From positions 1 to 49,237 of the forward strand of contig JAIUMH010000005.1 of NCBI GenBank assembly GCA_022565635.1: a stretch of 49,237 bases of DNA, given 5' to 3'. The notes below the pieces were generated by a model, which was not told where the DNA came from, made no database searches, and worked only from the letters and a program-made list of their open reading frames with translations. Positions within the stretch are counted from its first letter, which is position 1. Each line of letters opens with the position of its first letter. A program made the translations under genes and the position numbers. This document shows positions 33,591 through 43,885 of this stretch, in pieces. This DNA is from Flavobacteriaceae bacterium. Lineage in GTDB: Bacteria; Bacteroidota; Bacteroidia; Flavobacteriales; Flavobacteriaceae.

Positions 33591-36500
33591 TTAATTTCCA
33601 AAATTATAAGTTAGAGTTAAGCCTGTTCTAATAGTTGTTTGCGGGAAGATAGTTGAGATGGCATTTTCTGTAAAAATATGATCGTAAAAGAAAATTACAG
33701 TAAGTTGTTTGGTCAACATATAATCGGCTGTAAAATTAATTTGCCAAATATTTTGTCCAGAAACCACTCTGTTATTATCTACATCTAAAGCACGGATTAA
33801 GGTTTCATTTTGTCTTAAAGCCAGATCTAGCTTTAGGTTTAAATCACCACTTAAAACCCTTCTGTTTCCTTCAAATTGGGTAACAATTCTCAAATCTTTA
33901 ATTCTATATCCTAAACCAACAATGTATTCTTGCCCTTGAACTTCGGTCAACAGGTTATTATCAAAACTTAATGACAAAGAACGATCTCTTCTTATTTCAG
34001 TTAATATGCTAACTGAATTTTTCATTTCAAAATCTAACCGAATTAATGGTGAAAACATTTCAGTTAAATTTATGTTCGCAATATACAATTCATTTCTGAA
34101 GTTTCCATTAGAGTCTTTATTGAATTGTCCAAATGGGTCTCTTCGGTCATACTGTAAATTAGATTGAAACATATTCATGGTGTACATAGATTGGTATCCA
34201 TGCTGAACAGAAAAACGATTGAAACGATCTTTGAACCATTTCACTTTCATTAAGCCAGTATACTTTAAATTCCAGTTAGGCAGAGGAGTTTCTCTAAATG
34301 CACCTAAGCTAACCGATTCTGGGTCGTCACCCATATAGGCCGCTAAAAAAGCGGGCAGTAGAACAGACTGACTAGATCTTCCAAAACCGTTAGGATAGCC
34401 ATTTTCATCTAAATTTTCTGGATTATTGGTATCAATACCAGCGTTTTCTGCCAATCTGCGGGCAATTACCATTCTGTTTTCTCTAAATTCTTGAAATACT
34501 GGAGAATTAGTTCTTGAACTTTCTTTAAATGCTGTTCTAATCATTAAAGTTGAAACGCTATAATTTCCAAAAGTATTTGGTGTGAGGGATTGATATCTCA
34601 TCGATTCTCTATCTACTCTAAAATTCTCTGTATAAGTATCAGAATACATTCTATTGGCTAAAATATCAATGGTTAAACCATCTAGCGGTTTTAAACCAGC
34701 ATTAAAATCTAATTGCTCATTTAGGGTTCGGTTATATTGTTCATTAAAGCCCTGAAATTCTGTTAATTGACCATTCATTGCCGCTCTGTTTCTAATATCA
34801 CGTTGCCCTCCAAAAGTAAATAATGGAGAGGGCTGTAATGTTCCAAAACCAATATCATGAGTAAATCCTGGTAAAAATATACCGCGTGTTTCAGACATAT
34901 TAAGCTGAAGGCGTTCTATCATGGTGACTAAACTTATACCTAAGTTATAAAGATGGTCTCCAAAGTTAAGTTCCTCTTTTATATTTTTGTCTTTTTTTTC
35001 TGGAGCATTGCCAAAACCAGCAGATTGAGCTCTTCTCCGGTCACCTCCTCTTCTATCCATTTGCTGCTGACGCTGTCCTGCCGCTTGCTGTACTTTTCTC
35101 TTTTTAAGGTTAAAATGATTATACAAAGTAGCCATGTTGAAATTGGTGTTCAACTGATGTACTTGCGAATTTTGGATGGTATTACCAATGTTTGGGATAC
35201 CTTCTAAATTCCTAAGAATTTCTGAACCCCTTTGCCATTGAAAAGTACCCGTGTATGAATAATCGGCTTGAATAAATTTTAACGCTGGTATTTTGTCAAA
35301 TGGAATGCTGTAATTCATCTGAAGATTTTGAAGATGGTTATTGGCTTCTCCAGTATTAAAAAACCCGTCCCAAATACCAATAGTAGGATCTTGATTTAAG
35401 TCGTCATCTAAAAAGTTTCTTACAATTCTATTATTATTGACATTAAAATTAAAGGTTAGATTTTGAGTTAAGTTCCAATCTACAGCATATTGCAAATCAA
35501 AAAAGTAGTTTCTTTGAAAAAGTGTAGGCAATCCTGGGCTATCTTCAGGCAAATTAAATTCTCTAAAATTCACTTCGCTATATTGCCTTAATACACTTGT
35601 GCTTGCTGTAAAGCTGTTTGGAAGAGGGTTGATATTAAAATCTTTAATTAAATCGAAGTACTTACTTTTATCAAAAAATTCAATACTTTTAAACGGCTCC
35701 CATTCATCCGAAGTAAAATTAAACCCATAATTGGCATTAAAATCGATATTTTGATCCAAGCTTCGCCTAATTTCAAAATCCCTATGATTGGTCTGGTTAT
35801 AAGTTCCAGAGAAGGTGAAGTTTTCAATATCCCAAGGCATGGGTAGGTTACCTTCGCCTACACGCTCTTTTCTCAGTCCAATAATACTTAGGCTCTGTCT
35901 TTTTGTATAGCTTTCTGCCCTTCGCTGAAACTCATTTCTATCTTCAGCATTTTCAGTATTAGCAAGGAGTGTTTCAAGTTCAATATCCAGTAAAACAGGG
36001 TCAAACTGAGGTGTAATTAATTCTTCCCCTATGCTGTAATTAAATGGGATTTTTATGCCCCAATCTTCAGGTAAAAGTTGGCCTACATTAATTCCTGTAA
36101 CCACTTCATACTGTTGTGCGTCTTCTCTACTTCTTTGGTTAGGCTTATCTTCAATACCTCCAAAACCAACTGTATTTTTACTTGCACTTGCAGTCACATT
36201 CATGAAATCTGCTACGTTAGCATCTAAGTCCAAAATAGCGGCCCAGCCTCCTTGATTTCTTAATTCTGAAATTCTTAACTCATTGAACCAGACCGACCCA
36301 GAGATATTTCTATCGGAAGCATTTCTTAAACCGAGCATTAAAACTCTAATATTTCCAAAACTGGGATTACCCTTTATACCTACTCGTATATTTCCAGCTT
36401 CAGTAAAATCTGGTGCTGGATTTCCTTCTTCATCAAAAAAGTTTAAGTCTAACGAGCTAAACTGGTCACTTCCAATTACAGTAGATTTGATTTGCTGTAA

Positions 36501-39500
36501 CAGCTCTAGGGGAACTTCCATATCATTTTCTAATGGCCACACATCTCGCTCTGCTGTGGCTTGCCGGTCTGAAACCTTTAGCGGAACTTCTATTTCATAA
36601 AAGTTATTGGTAAAGTCAATTCCCATTCTAATAAAAGCAACCATTTCATTGTCTTGCAGTTGCATTTCAGGAGGGGGCAGTGCCTCAGCATGCAGGAACA
36701 TTTCTAAATACTTATATTGCCGCATGTCTATTTGGAAGTTTTTAAACACGGCTCTAGAATCTTTTGGTTGAAGGTTTTTGGTGGTTAAAGCCAAAGACTG
36801 TTCGTCTTCTCTAATCACAACATTATTATTCACCATTTGTTCTCTAATCACCCCTGGTGGCGTTACATACCTAGAGGTAATTTCTTCACTTACAGGTGCA
36901 ACTTCTAGGGTTGTAGCCGAGTTGGTTATAGGGTTAGTACCGTCGGGTATTACAGGTTGATCATAGGTTAGGTAATCTCCTCTCACCAAATCCATAGTAC
37001 CAAATCTCAAGATGGTTTCTTGCTGAAAATCAGTTAAAAACATACGCATAAAACGCACAGCTCTTAAATCTGAAATACCTCCAACAGAAAATTCTGAAGA
37101 AGTTCTTAGAGGTACTCTAAATTGAATCCATCTTGCTGGAATTTCAGCTCCATTTGGCGCCGTAGTAACCACTTCTTTTACATCTGTAATATAGTCGTTA
37201 TTCACCCCTGAAATACTACTTGTATTATTTTCAACACTCATACCAGGATAAACGGGTACTTCATATTCAAAATAACTATCAATAGTGTTCATGGTATTAT
37301 CTCTATCTACATCTTCAACATCAGGTTGAGCTGAGTTTCCTCGATTATTTTGTCCAACTCCTACCGGGTTATTCCCTTCCATACCATTATAGAATTCGTA
37401 ACGCTCTAAAATACCGCCTTCCCTTTGGAGATAAAATTGATAATCGTCTCTTGCTGGATCTTCAAAATTGGCAAACTGAGGAAAAGCCGCTGCTTCTTGA
37501 GCATTATTAAATCCATCTAGACCAACATCTTGGTTCACACGTTCATCACCTTCCGTATCAAAAGCGTAAACTAAAGATTGATTTGAAGGTACTTTGGCAA
37601 AGTTTGTAGTAATTGTATTTTGAGTACCCCCATCTTCAGGCAAGCCATTTTCAAATTGTTTACGGCCATCTTTTAGGATATCTTCTGAAATACTACCAAA
37701 GTTAAGCACAACTTTTCCTCCAGGGTTATTTTGATTTTCTTCATAAATAAAGGGATCCATCAACCAAAACTCAACAAACTCTACATTTGCCCTTTCAAAA
37801 TCTGTAGTTTCCATACCGCGCATAATTCCTCCAAAATTTTGTTGAGGATTAGGCAAGGAATTGTCTCCAGCGCCAGCAGGATTGTAGTTATACATTCCTC
37901 TCTCTCCTGGTTTATACACCAAATCTAAAGAAAAAATAGTTTGAAATTGACCAGGAACAATATCTCTATTAGGGAAAATTTCATTGATTAAAATCCTTCT
38001 TGAATACCAATGAGACAAGTCATCATCAGTCATACTTCCAGGTCTTTGCGTACTATAAAATATAGGATCTATACTATACCAATTCAATTTTCCTCGAAAA
38101 TAACCCGTACTAATTTGATCATTCGAATCAAAATTTCCACTAGTGTCATTTGGCCCTCTGTAGCCAACGGGGACACTTGATAACTTCCAAGCATCAGCAC
38201 CAAGTACAGAAATAGTGGTTTGTGAAGCTTCAAAATCATCCACATAAGAAGCGTCTCTACCATTAAAGTTATCTGCTGATGGTGTATTGGGACTCAAGTA
38301 AGCAAATTCACCTCTTAAAGAAAAATACGATTCAACTTCTGTGTTGATGTTAGGCAACTTATTTACCATTCTTGTTAAAAAAGGAACTTCAGTATTATAA
38401 TTAAAATTAAGTCCATACATGGTATTGTTAACCGGCTCACTTCCAAAATTAGCTTTTTGAGTTAAAGGTCGCTCATTCATATTTAAAAAAGTACCTCCCA
38501 CCACTAGTTCTTCTGAAAACTCATGCTGTACATCTACCCCTGTAAAACGTTTAGTTTGTCTTCCAAAAACAGCGTTATTTTCTGTTGATACCTGAATAGG
38601 CGTATCTGAAGCAAGCAAAGCATCATCTATAATTTGCACTAAACCAAGTTCATAATTCACAGTAAAATCTACCCCTTCTTGAAGCTGTCTTCCTCCAGCA
38701 GTAACTTGTACAGAGCCACGGGGTACGTTTTGCGCTCCAATAGGAATACCTTCTTGACCAGAAGCTTTGTACTGTCCTCTAAGCTGAAATTTATTACGTT
38801 CAGCTTCTTGTTGCATAGCTTGAGTTTTGGTAGTATTATAAAGTGCTTGAAAGACATAAAATTGTTGGTTTTCGTTCCAAGTATCTTGATCTGAATAATC
38901 TTCAGTCATTTCATTTTGAAGCTCTTCAAAGAGAAACTCTCCAAAAGGTTCAACTTTGGTAAACATGATGAGTCCAGTTTCAGGGTTAATGGTTACACCT
39001 GGCACAAAATCAAAGAATCCATCACTACCTGGTAAATTTCCTCCTGCATTTAGACGGTCAAAATTAAAAAGTTGAAGCAAGTTGAGTTCATCTACTTCTT
39101 CCGGTAAAGGCAACGCACTTCCTGGTGGTTGCTGAAGGAAATTGACAGGCTGAGGGTCGGTATATAAAATATTAAACCTAAACCGGTCTTCTTCAATATC
39201 AAACCCACCAATATTATAGATGTTTTTCATCATTAAATCCCAAACAGGCTCAGTTACATTAGTTACTGGACTTTTCAACATTTTCACAATCAATGCTTGA
39301 TTAGAGGAAATGTTCTGTTCTTCTGGGTTATTAGGGTCTGGGTTAGGATCAGCTATTGGTTGTGAAGAATCTACACCGTCATTAGCAAACTCACCAACTT
39401 TAAAAACTCTACCGTTAGATGTGTATTCATAAGCAACAGCTAAAATTTCATCGTTATTAATACGTTGATTTAAGGAGATGTATCCTAATTGGGGGTATAA

Positions 39501-40865
39501 AGTATATTCATTAGGATTAAGTTGTCTTGCATTTTCTAAAACAGCGTAATCTCTACCTTCACTTACAGCAGAAGTAGCAGGACCAAAACCTTGCTGAACC
39601 GAAGATATATCTCTAATTTGAGAATTTAATATTGTAGAGCCAGCTCCAGTAATTGCAGCTGGGTTAAATAAATTATTTCTGTTATCAGGTAAGTTATTGG
39701 GTTGAGTAATAAAGTTAGGTACTGGAGAAGGTATTGGGTTTCCATTGTTATCCTGAAACAATCCCATTTTAATATCATTAGATTCTCCTAAATCTTGAAG
39801 AGCTACGATATTTCTTGCATTTTGAAAACTCTGTGGGTTGTTAGTTCGGTTAGTTACCCAAATCTGCACACGAGTAATTTGAAATTGGCTATTGATAAAA
39901 GGATAATTTAAAAGTGCTTTATCATATTCATCTCTAAACCGTTGAGCTAGAAAAAAGTGTCTGTTTTCATCATATTCTAAAATAAACTTATCAAATTCTT
40001 CAACCGTACCCCCACCTTCAACGTTAACGCTTTGTCGTTCAGAATTTAGTTCTGAAAAAACACCTGTAATGGTAGTTTTACCAAATTGAAATTGAGCTTT
40101 AACACCAAATAAGCTTTCGGAACCTTGAATTAATGAGCTGTTAAGAGGCATGTTCACATTACCCACTTCAATGCTACGTAAAATATCATCTTCATCTGGT
40201 GTATATTCTAAACGAATTTGATTTTGAAAATCGAATGTTGCTTGTGTGTTGTATTGAGCGGCAATGGTAACACGTTCACCAACCTGCCCATCCATACTAA
40301 GATTAATTCGTTGATCAAAATCTAAGGTAGTGTTGCTTTGGTTTCTTGGAGAAATAGAAGGATTGTCCTGTTTAGAATAAAGTACTCCTAAATCCATAGA
40401 GACTTGACCTCTTGGCACGACTTCTATTTTATTTCCTCCAAAAATACGTTCAAACAAGCTATTATTCACATAAAAAGCCGGTATTAGATTTTTGTCTTCT
40501 TCTCCGTCTTCAGCTCTTCTAGCTGCATCTGCTTTTTGTTTGAAGTAATTTTTCATTTCTTCCCTTAGAATTAACTCTTCGTATTCTTCTGGAGTTAAAA
40601 CTAAAGGGTAATCAATATCAACACTATTAATTTGGGCAGTAAAAATGTAACGATTAATTATAGGGTCATACGTATAAGATTCCTGAACACTTTTGAGTTT
40701 TGGAAGCTTCACTTTACCTAATGTATAACCAGTTTTAACAGAATCTTGCTCAGTTTCTTCCTCCTCTTGAGCATGCGCTGTACTCAAGAAAAAAAATAGG
40801 GTAAGCAACAAAAAACAAACCTTATTATACTGTCTATAAATAGTCTTAATCTTACTAAATATCAA
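33591..40865 (-). CDS. sprA: SprA, type IX secretion translocon protein
   Basis: This giant 2424-residue outer-membrane protein is the translocation channel of the type IX secretion system and is required for gliding. It has a signal peptide (residues 1-33, ending STAHAQ), then an acidic start and long alternating beta-strand segments that make the very large barrel and its caps. Internal conserved blocks such as GVDFTVNYELGLVQI and the final RTGLTLTYNFGN (C-terminal strand) are visible. The start codon must be TTG at 40865: the preceding in-frame codon but one is the ruvA stop, and the next in-frame Met lies after the signal peptide. Neighbours ruvA and gcvH match the usual flavobacterial order. 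Confidence 0.96.
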   Translation of the reverse strand: MIFSKIKTIYRQYNKVCFLLLTLFFFLSTAHAQEEEETEQDSVKTGYTLGKVKLPKLKSVQESYTYDPIINRYIFTAQINSVDIDYPLVLTPEEYEELILREEMKNYFKQKADAARRAEDGEEDKNLIPAFYVNNSLFERIFGGNKIEVVPRGQVSMDLGVLYSKQDNPSISPRNQSNTTLDFDQRINLSMDGQVGERVTIAAQYNTQATFDFQNQIRLEYTPDEDDILRSIEVGNVNMPLNSSLIQGSESLFGVKAQFQFGKTTITGVFSELNSERQSVNVEGGGTVEEFDKFILEYDENRHFFLAQRFRDEYDKALLNYPFINSQFQITRVQIWVTNRTNNPQSFQNARNIVALQDLGESNDIKMGLFQDNNGNPIPSPVPNFITQPNNLPDNRNNLFNPAAITGAGSTILNSQIRDISSVQQGFGPATSAVSEGRDYAVLENARQLNPNEYTLYPQLGYISLNQRINNDEILAVAYEYTSNGRVFKVGEFANDGVDSSQPIADPNPDPNNPEEQNISSNQALIVKMLKSPVTNVTEPVWDLMMKNIYNIGGFDIEEDRFRFNILYTDPQPVNFLQQPPGSALPLPEEVDELNLLQLFNFDRLNAGGNLPGSDGFFDFVPGVTINPETGLIMFTKVEPFGEFLFEELQNEMTEDYSDQDTWNENQQFYVFQALYNTTKTQAMQQEAERNKFQLRGQYKASGQEGIPIGAQNVPRGSVQVTAGGRQLQEGVDFTVNYELGLVQIIDDALLASDTPIQVSTENNAVFGRQTKRFTGVDVQHEFSEELVVGGTFLNMNERPLTQKANFGSEPVNNTMYGLNFNYNTEVPFLTRMVNKLPNINTEVESYFSLRGEFAYLSPNTPSADNFNGRDASYVDDFEASQTTISVLGADAWKLSSVPVGYRGPNDTSGNFDSNDQISTGYFRGKLNWYSIDPIFYSTQRPGSMTDDDLSHWYSRRILINEIFPNRDIVPGQFQTIFSLDLVYKPGERGMYNYNPAGAGDNSLPNPQQNFGGIMRGMETTDFERANVEFVEFWLMDPFIYEENQNNPGGKVVLNFGSISEDILKDGRKQFENGLPEDGGTQNTITTNFAKVPSNQSLVYAFDTEGDERVNQDVGLDGFNNAQEAAAFPQFANFEDPARDDYQFYLQREGGILERYEFYNGMEGNNPVGVGQNNRGNSAQPDVEDVDRDNTMNTIDSYFEYEVPVYPGMSVENNTSSISGVNNDYITDVKEVVTTAPNGAEIPARWIQFRVPLRTSSEFSVGGISDLRAVRFMRMFLTDFQQETILRFGTMDLVRGDYLTYDQPVIPDGTNPITNSATTLEVAPVSEEITSRYVTPPGVIREQMVNNNVVIREDEQSLALTTKNLQPKDSRAVFKNFQIDMRQYKYLEMFLHAEALPPPEMQLQDNEMVAFIRMGIDFTNNFYEIEVPLKVSDRQATAERDVWPLENDMEVPLELLQQIKSTVIGSDQFSSLDLNFFDEEGNPAPDFTEAGNIRVGIKGNPSFGNIRVLMLGLRNASDRNISGSVWFNELRISELRNQGGWAAILDLDANVADFMNVTASASKNTVGFGGIEDKPNQRSREDAQQYEVVTGINVGQLLPEDWGIKIPFNYSIGEELITPQFDPVLLDIELETLLANTENAEDRNEFQRRAESYTKRQSLSIIGLRKERVGEGNLPMPWDIENFTFSGTYNQTNHRDFEIRRSLDQNIDFNANYGFNFTSDEWEPFKSIEFFDKSKYFDLIKDFNINPLPNSFTASTSVLRQYSEVNFREFNLPEDSPGLPTLFQRNYFFDLQYAVDWNLTQNLTFNFNVNNNRIVRNFLDDDLNQDPTIGIWDGFFNTGEANNHLQNLQMNYSIPFDKIPALKFIQADYSYTGTFQWQRGSEILRNLEGIPNIGNTIQNSQVHQLNTNFNMATLYNHFNLKKRKVQQAAGQRQQQMDRRGGDRRRAQSAGFGNAPEKKDKNIKEELNFGDHLYNLGISLVTMIERLQLNMSETRGIFLPGFTHDIGFGTLQPSPLFTFGGQRDIRNRAAMNGQLTEFQGFNEQYNRTLNEQLDFNAGLKPLDGLTIDILANRMYSDTYTENFRVDRESMRYQSLTPNTFGNYSVSTLMIRTAFKESSRTNSPVFQEFRENRMVIARRLAENAGIDTNNPENLDENGYPNGFGRSSQSVLLPAFLAAYMGDDPESVSLGAFRETPLPNWNLKYTGLMKVKWFKDRFNRFSVQHGYQSMYTMNMFQSNLQYDRRDPFGQFNKDSNGNFRNELYIANINLTEMFSPLIRLDFEMKNSVSILTEIRRDRSLSLSFDNNLLTEVQGQEYIVGLGYRIKDLRIVTQFEGNRRVLSGDLNLKLDLALRQNETLIRALDVDNNRVVSGQNIWQINFTADYMLTKQLTVIFFYDHIFTENAISTIFPQTTIRTGLTLTYNFGN

Positions 40866-40868
40866 TGT

Positions 40869-41450
40869 TTACAAGTTTTTTAAAGCCAACTTAATAATTG
40901 ATTCTACAGAGGCGTCTGGGGTGTTTTTCAGAATTTTAACAACCACTTTTTCTGCTTGTTTTTTAGTATATCCCAAAGTCTCTAGTGCTGATAACGCTTC
41001 ATCTTTGTGAGTATTGTCTTTAAATGTTAATTTTTCTAAAGAAGATTCAACTTGGGTAATTTTATCTTTGAGGTCTATAATTACTCGTTGTGCAGTTTTT
41101 GCTCCAATCCCCTTAATACTCTTGATGGTATCTACATCTGCTTCTGCAATAGCTTGAATAATTTCAGATGGAGTTAATGAAGAAAACATCAATCTAGCTG
41201 TGCTGGCACCAATACCAGAGACGGTAATCAATTTCCTAAACACTTCTCTTTCTGTTGCTGTATAGAATCCATATAAAGTGTGTGCGTCTTCTCTAACCTG
41301 AAGGTGAGTAAACATTTTGAGGTTTTCCTGGTCTGGAATTTGTTCAAAAGTGTGTATAGATATGTTTAAAAAATACCCAACTCCGTTGCAATCAAGAATT
41401 ACATGAGTTGGGTTTTTTTCTACTAATTTTCCTGTTATATGAGTAATCAT
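40869..41450 (-). CDS. ruvA: Holliday junction helicase subunit RuvA
   Basis: RuvA binds Holliday junctions and, with RuvB, moves the branch point. The family start is MITHITGKLVEKNPTHVIL at the ATG 41450; the frame extends 16 codons further upstream but that part is not RuvA-like. The protein has 193 residues with an OB-fold domain I and the helix-hairpin-helix LITVSGIGASTARL and IKSIKGIGAKTAQRV motifs. The C-terminal domain III is ALSALETLGYTKKQAEKVV. The stop lies 3 bases before the sprA start, in the same frame. RuvB is encoded about 5 kb upstream on the same strand. Confidence 0.96.
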   Translation of the reverse strand: MITHITGKLVEKNPTHVILDCNGVGYFLNISIHTFEQIPDQENLKMFTHLQVREDAHTLYGFYTATEREVFRKLITVSGIGASTARLMFSSLTPSEIIQAIAEADVDTIKSIKGIGAKTAQRVIIDLKDKITQVESSLEKLTFKDNTHKDEALSALETLGYTKKQAEKVVVKILKNTPDASVESIIKLALKNL

Positions 41451-41528
41451 TTTACCTGGTTTTGAAGTGACCAAATGTAACAAAAAAATTGAAAGCAAAA
41501 ACTTTCTTAAAAGAAAATGAATTTGTAA

Positions 41529-43832
41529 TTAATCTTTACTTTTTCGCTTTGCTTTTTGTTGCGCATCAATAACAGCAACTGCTGTCATATTCACCATTTC
41601 TTCTACATTTGCACCTAACTGAAAAACATGCGCCGGTTTATCCATTCCTAATAAAATAGGGCCAATTGAGTCGGCTTCATTTAATTCTTTTAATAGCTTA
41701 TAAGTAGAATTAGCTGCATCAAGATTAGGGTAGATAAGAGTGTTTACTTTTCTATTATTCAATTTAGTAAACGGGAATTTATCTGCTCTCATTTTTCTAT
41801 TTAGCGCAAAATCTGCTTGCAACTCACCATCCACATTTATTTCTGGGTGGTATTTATGCAAGTAATCAACTGCTTTACCTACTTTAGTAGCCATAGGATT
41901 TTTAGAAGACCCAAAATTGGAATAAGAAACCATAGCAACATTGGGTTCTAACCCAAACATTTTTACCGTATAAGCTGTCATTTGAGCAATTTTGGCAAGT
42001 TCTTCAAAATTAGGATCTATATTAATAGAAGTATCTGAAATAAACACAGGACCTTTTGATGTATTCATTAAGTTGGTTGCCGCTACCTTAGAAACTCCTT
42101 GTTCCTTACCTATGATTTCTAATATAGGTTTTAATGCTGAGGCATACGCTCTTGAATATCCTGAAAGCATAGCATCTGCATCTCCTTCAACAACCATCAT
42201 TGCAGCAAAATAATTACGTTCACGCATTAATTTTTGTGCATCAAAATGAGTTATTCCTTTTCGTTTTCGCTTCATCCATAGTGACTTAGCGTAAATCTCT
42301 AATTGTTCTTTTTGCTCATCTGATTTTGGATCAATGATTTGAATATGATCGGTTTCAAAATCAAGTTCATCCATCAGCTCAATGATCACATCTCTTCTAC
42401 CTAATAAAATTGGAGTTGCAATACCTTCATCATAGGCAATCTGAGCCGCTTTTAAGACATCAAGATGGTCTGCTTCTGCATAGACAACCCTTTTGGGATT
42501 TGACTTAGCACGATTATGAAGTAAACGCGTAATTTTATTTTCATTCCCCATACGCTCCAGCAAATCTTTAGCGTATTGATCCCAATCTTCAATTGTTTCT
42601 TGAGCTACTCCAGAATGAATAGCAGCTTTTGCAACAGCTGGAGGAATTTCACCAATTAATCTTGGATCAAAAGGTTTGGGAATAATATAATCTCTACCAA
42701 AAGTTAAGCGTGTTTCTGCATAAGCAATATTCACTTCTTCAGGAACAGGTTTTTTGGCTAATTCTGCTATAGCCTTAACCGCAGCCATTTTCATTTCTTC
42801 ATTAATTTTAGTTGCGCGCACGTCTAGAGCACCTCTAAAAATAAACGGAAAACCCAACACATTATTCACCTGATTAGGGAAATCTGATCTACCTGTAGCC
42901 ATGATAACATCTTCTCTAGCATCAATGGCTGTTTGATAATCTATTTCTGGATCCGGGTTAGCCATTGCAAATACAATAGGGTCACTGGCCATTGTCTTAA
43001 GCATTTCTGCTGTTACTATTCCGCCTACAGACAAACCTAAAAACACATCAGCATTTTTTAGCGCATCGGCTAAGGAGTTATAGGCTTTTGAAGTTGCGTA
43101 ATTCATTTGACGTTCAGACAAATCTGTTCTGTCCTTATGCAGGGCTCCTCCACTATCAAACATTACAATGTTTTCTGGTTTTACACCAAGCAACACATAT
43201 AAATCTGTACAAGCCATAGCGGCTGAACCCGCACCAGAAACCACCAATTGAACTTCATCAATATTCTTATTTGCAAGATCTAAAGCATTGAGTAAGGCAG
43301 CTCCAGAAATGATAGCTGTGCCATGTTGATCATCATGCATTACAGGAATATTTAACTCGGCTTTTAATCGATCTTCAATTTCAAAAGCTTCAGGAGCTTT
43401 AATGTCTTCAAGGTTAATCCCACCAAATGTAGGCGCAATTGCCTTTACAGTTTCTATAAATTTTTCAGGATCATTGGCATCTACTTCTATATCAAAAACA
43501 TCTATATCGGCAAATATTTTAAAGAGTAAAGCTTTACCTTCCATTACTGGTTTAGAGGCTTCAGGACCAATATCACCCAATCCTAAAACGGCTGTACCGT
43601 TAGAAATGACTGCAATTAAGTTCCCTTTATTGGTGTATTTGTAAACTTCCTCTACATCTTTGGCTATTTCTTTACAAGGTTCTGCAACCCCAGGCGAATA
43701 AGCTAAGCCTAAATCACGTTGAGAGCTATGCTTTTTTGTAGGTACCACTTCTATCTTTCCGGGTTTTGGCTTAGAGTGATAAACAAGTGCGTGTCTTCTT
43801 AATCTTTTTTTACTAATGTCCATAGGGTTCAT
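41529..43832 (-). CDS. maeB: NADP-dependent malic enzyme with phosphotransacetylase-like domain
   Basis: It decarboxylates malate to pyruvate, supplying NADPH. The 767-residue length matches the MaeB type. The N-terminal malic enzyme part has VISNGTAVLGLGDIGPEASKPVMEGK near residue 75, the metal/substrate DDQHGTAIISG near 142, and the NAD-binding SGAGSAAMACTDLY. From about residue 430 follows a phosphotransacetylase-like domain that is usually regulatory rather than catalytic. Alternative starts are the ATGs at 43832 and 43823. It is 53 bases from the queG end and 78 bases from ruvA. Confidence 0.95.
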   Translation of the reverse strand: MNPMDISKKRLRRHALVYHSKPKPGKIEVVPTKKHSSQRDLGLAYSPGVAEPCKEIAKDVEEVYKYTNKGNLIAVISNGTAVLGLGDIGPEASKPVMEGKALLFKIFADIDVFDIEVDANDPEKFIETVKAIAPTFGGINLEDIKAPEAFEIEDRLKAELNIPVMHDDQHGTAIISGAALLNALDLANKNIDEVQLVVSGAGSAAMACTDLYVLLGVKPENIVMFDSGGALHKDRTDLSERQMNYATSKAYNSLADALKNADVFLGLSVGGIVTAEMLKTMASDPIVFAMANPDPEIDYQTAIDAREDVIMATGRSDFPNQVNNVLGFPFIFRGALDVRATKINEEMKMAAVKAIAELAKKPVPEEVNIAYAETRLTFGRDYIIPKPFDPRLIGEIPPAVAKAAIHSGVAQETIEDWDQYAKDLLERMGNENKITRLLHNRAKSNPKRVVYAEADHLDVLKAAQIAYDEGIATPILLGRRDVIIELMDELDFETDHIQIIDPKSDEQKEQLEIYAKSLWMKRKRKGITHFDAQKLMRERNYFAAMMVVEGDADAMLSGYSRAYASALKPILEIIGKEQGVSKVAATNLMNTSKGPVFISDTSINIDPNFEELAKIAQMTAYTVKMFGLEPNVAMVSYSNFGSSKNPMATKVGKAVDYLHKYHPEINVDGELQADFALNRKMRADKFPFTKLNNRKVNTLIYPNLDAANSTYKLLKELNEADSIGPILLGMDKPAHVFQLGANVEEMVNMTAVAVIDAQQKAKRKSKD

Positions 43833-43885
43833 TTCGTTTTAATTTTGAATAAAGGCAGGTTTTATGTTGTGTGATAGCCTGTGAG

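Noticed and set aside
41451-41498. Upstream extension of RuvA to 41498
   Set aside because: The first 16 residues are not found in RuvA proteins, while MITHITGKL at 41450 is the normal start.
43850-43880. Weak inverted repeat between maeB and queG
   Set aside because: Only five or six bases pair (GGCAGG with CCTGT) and no T-run follows, so it is not called as a terminator.
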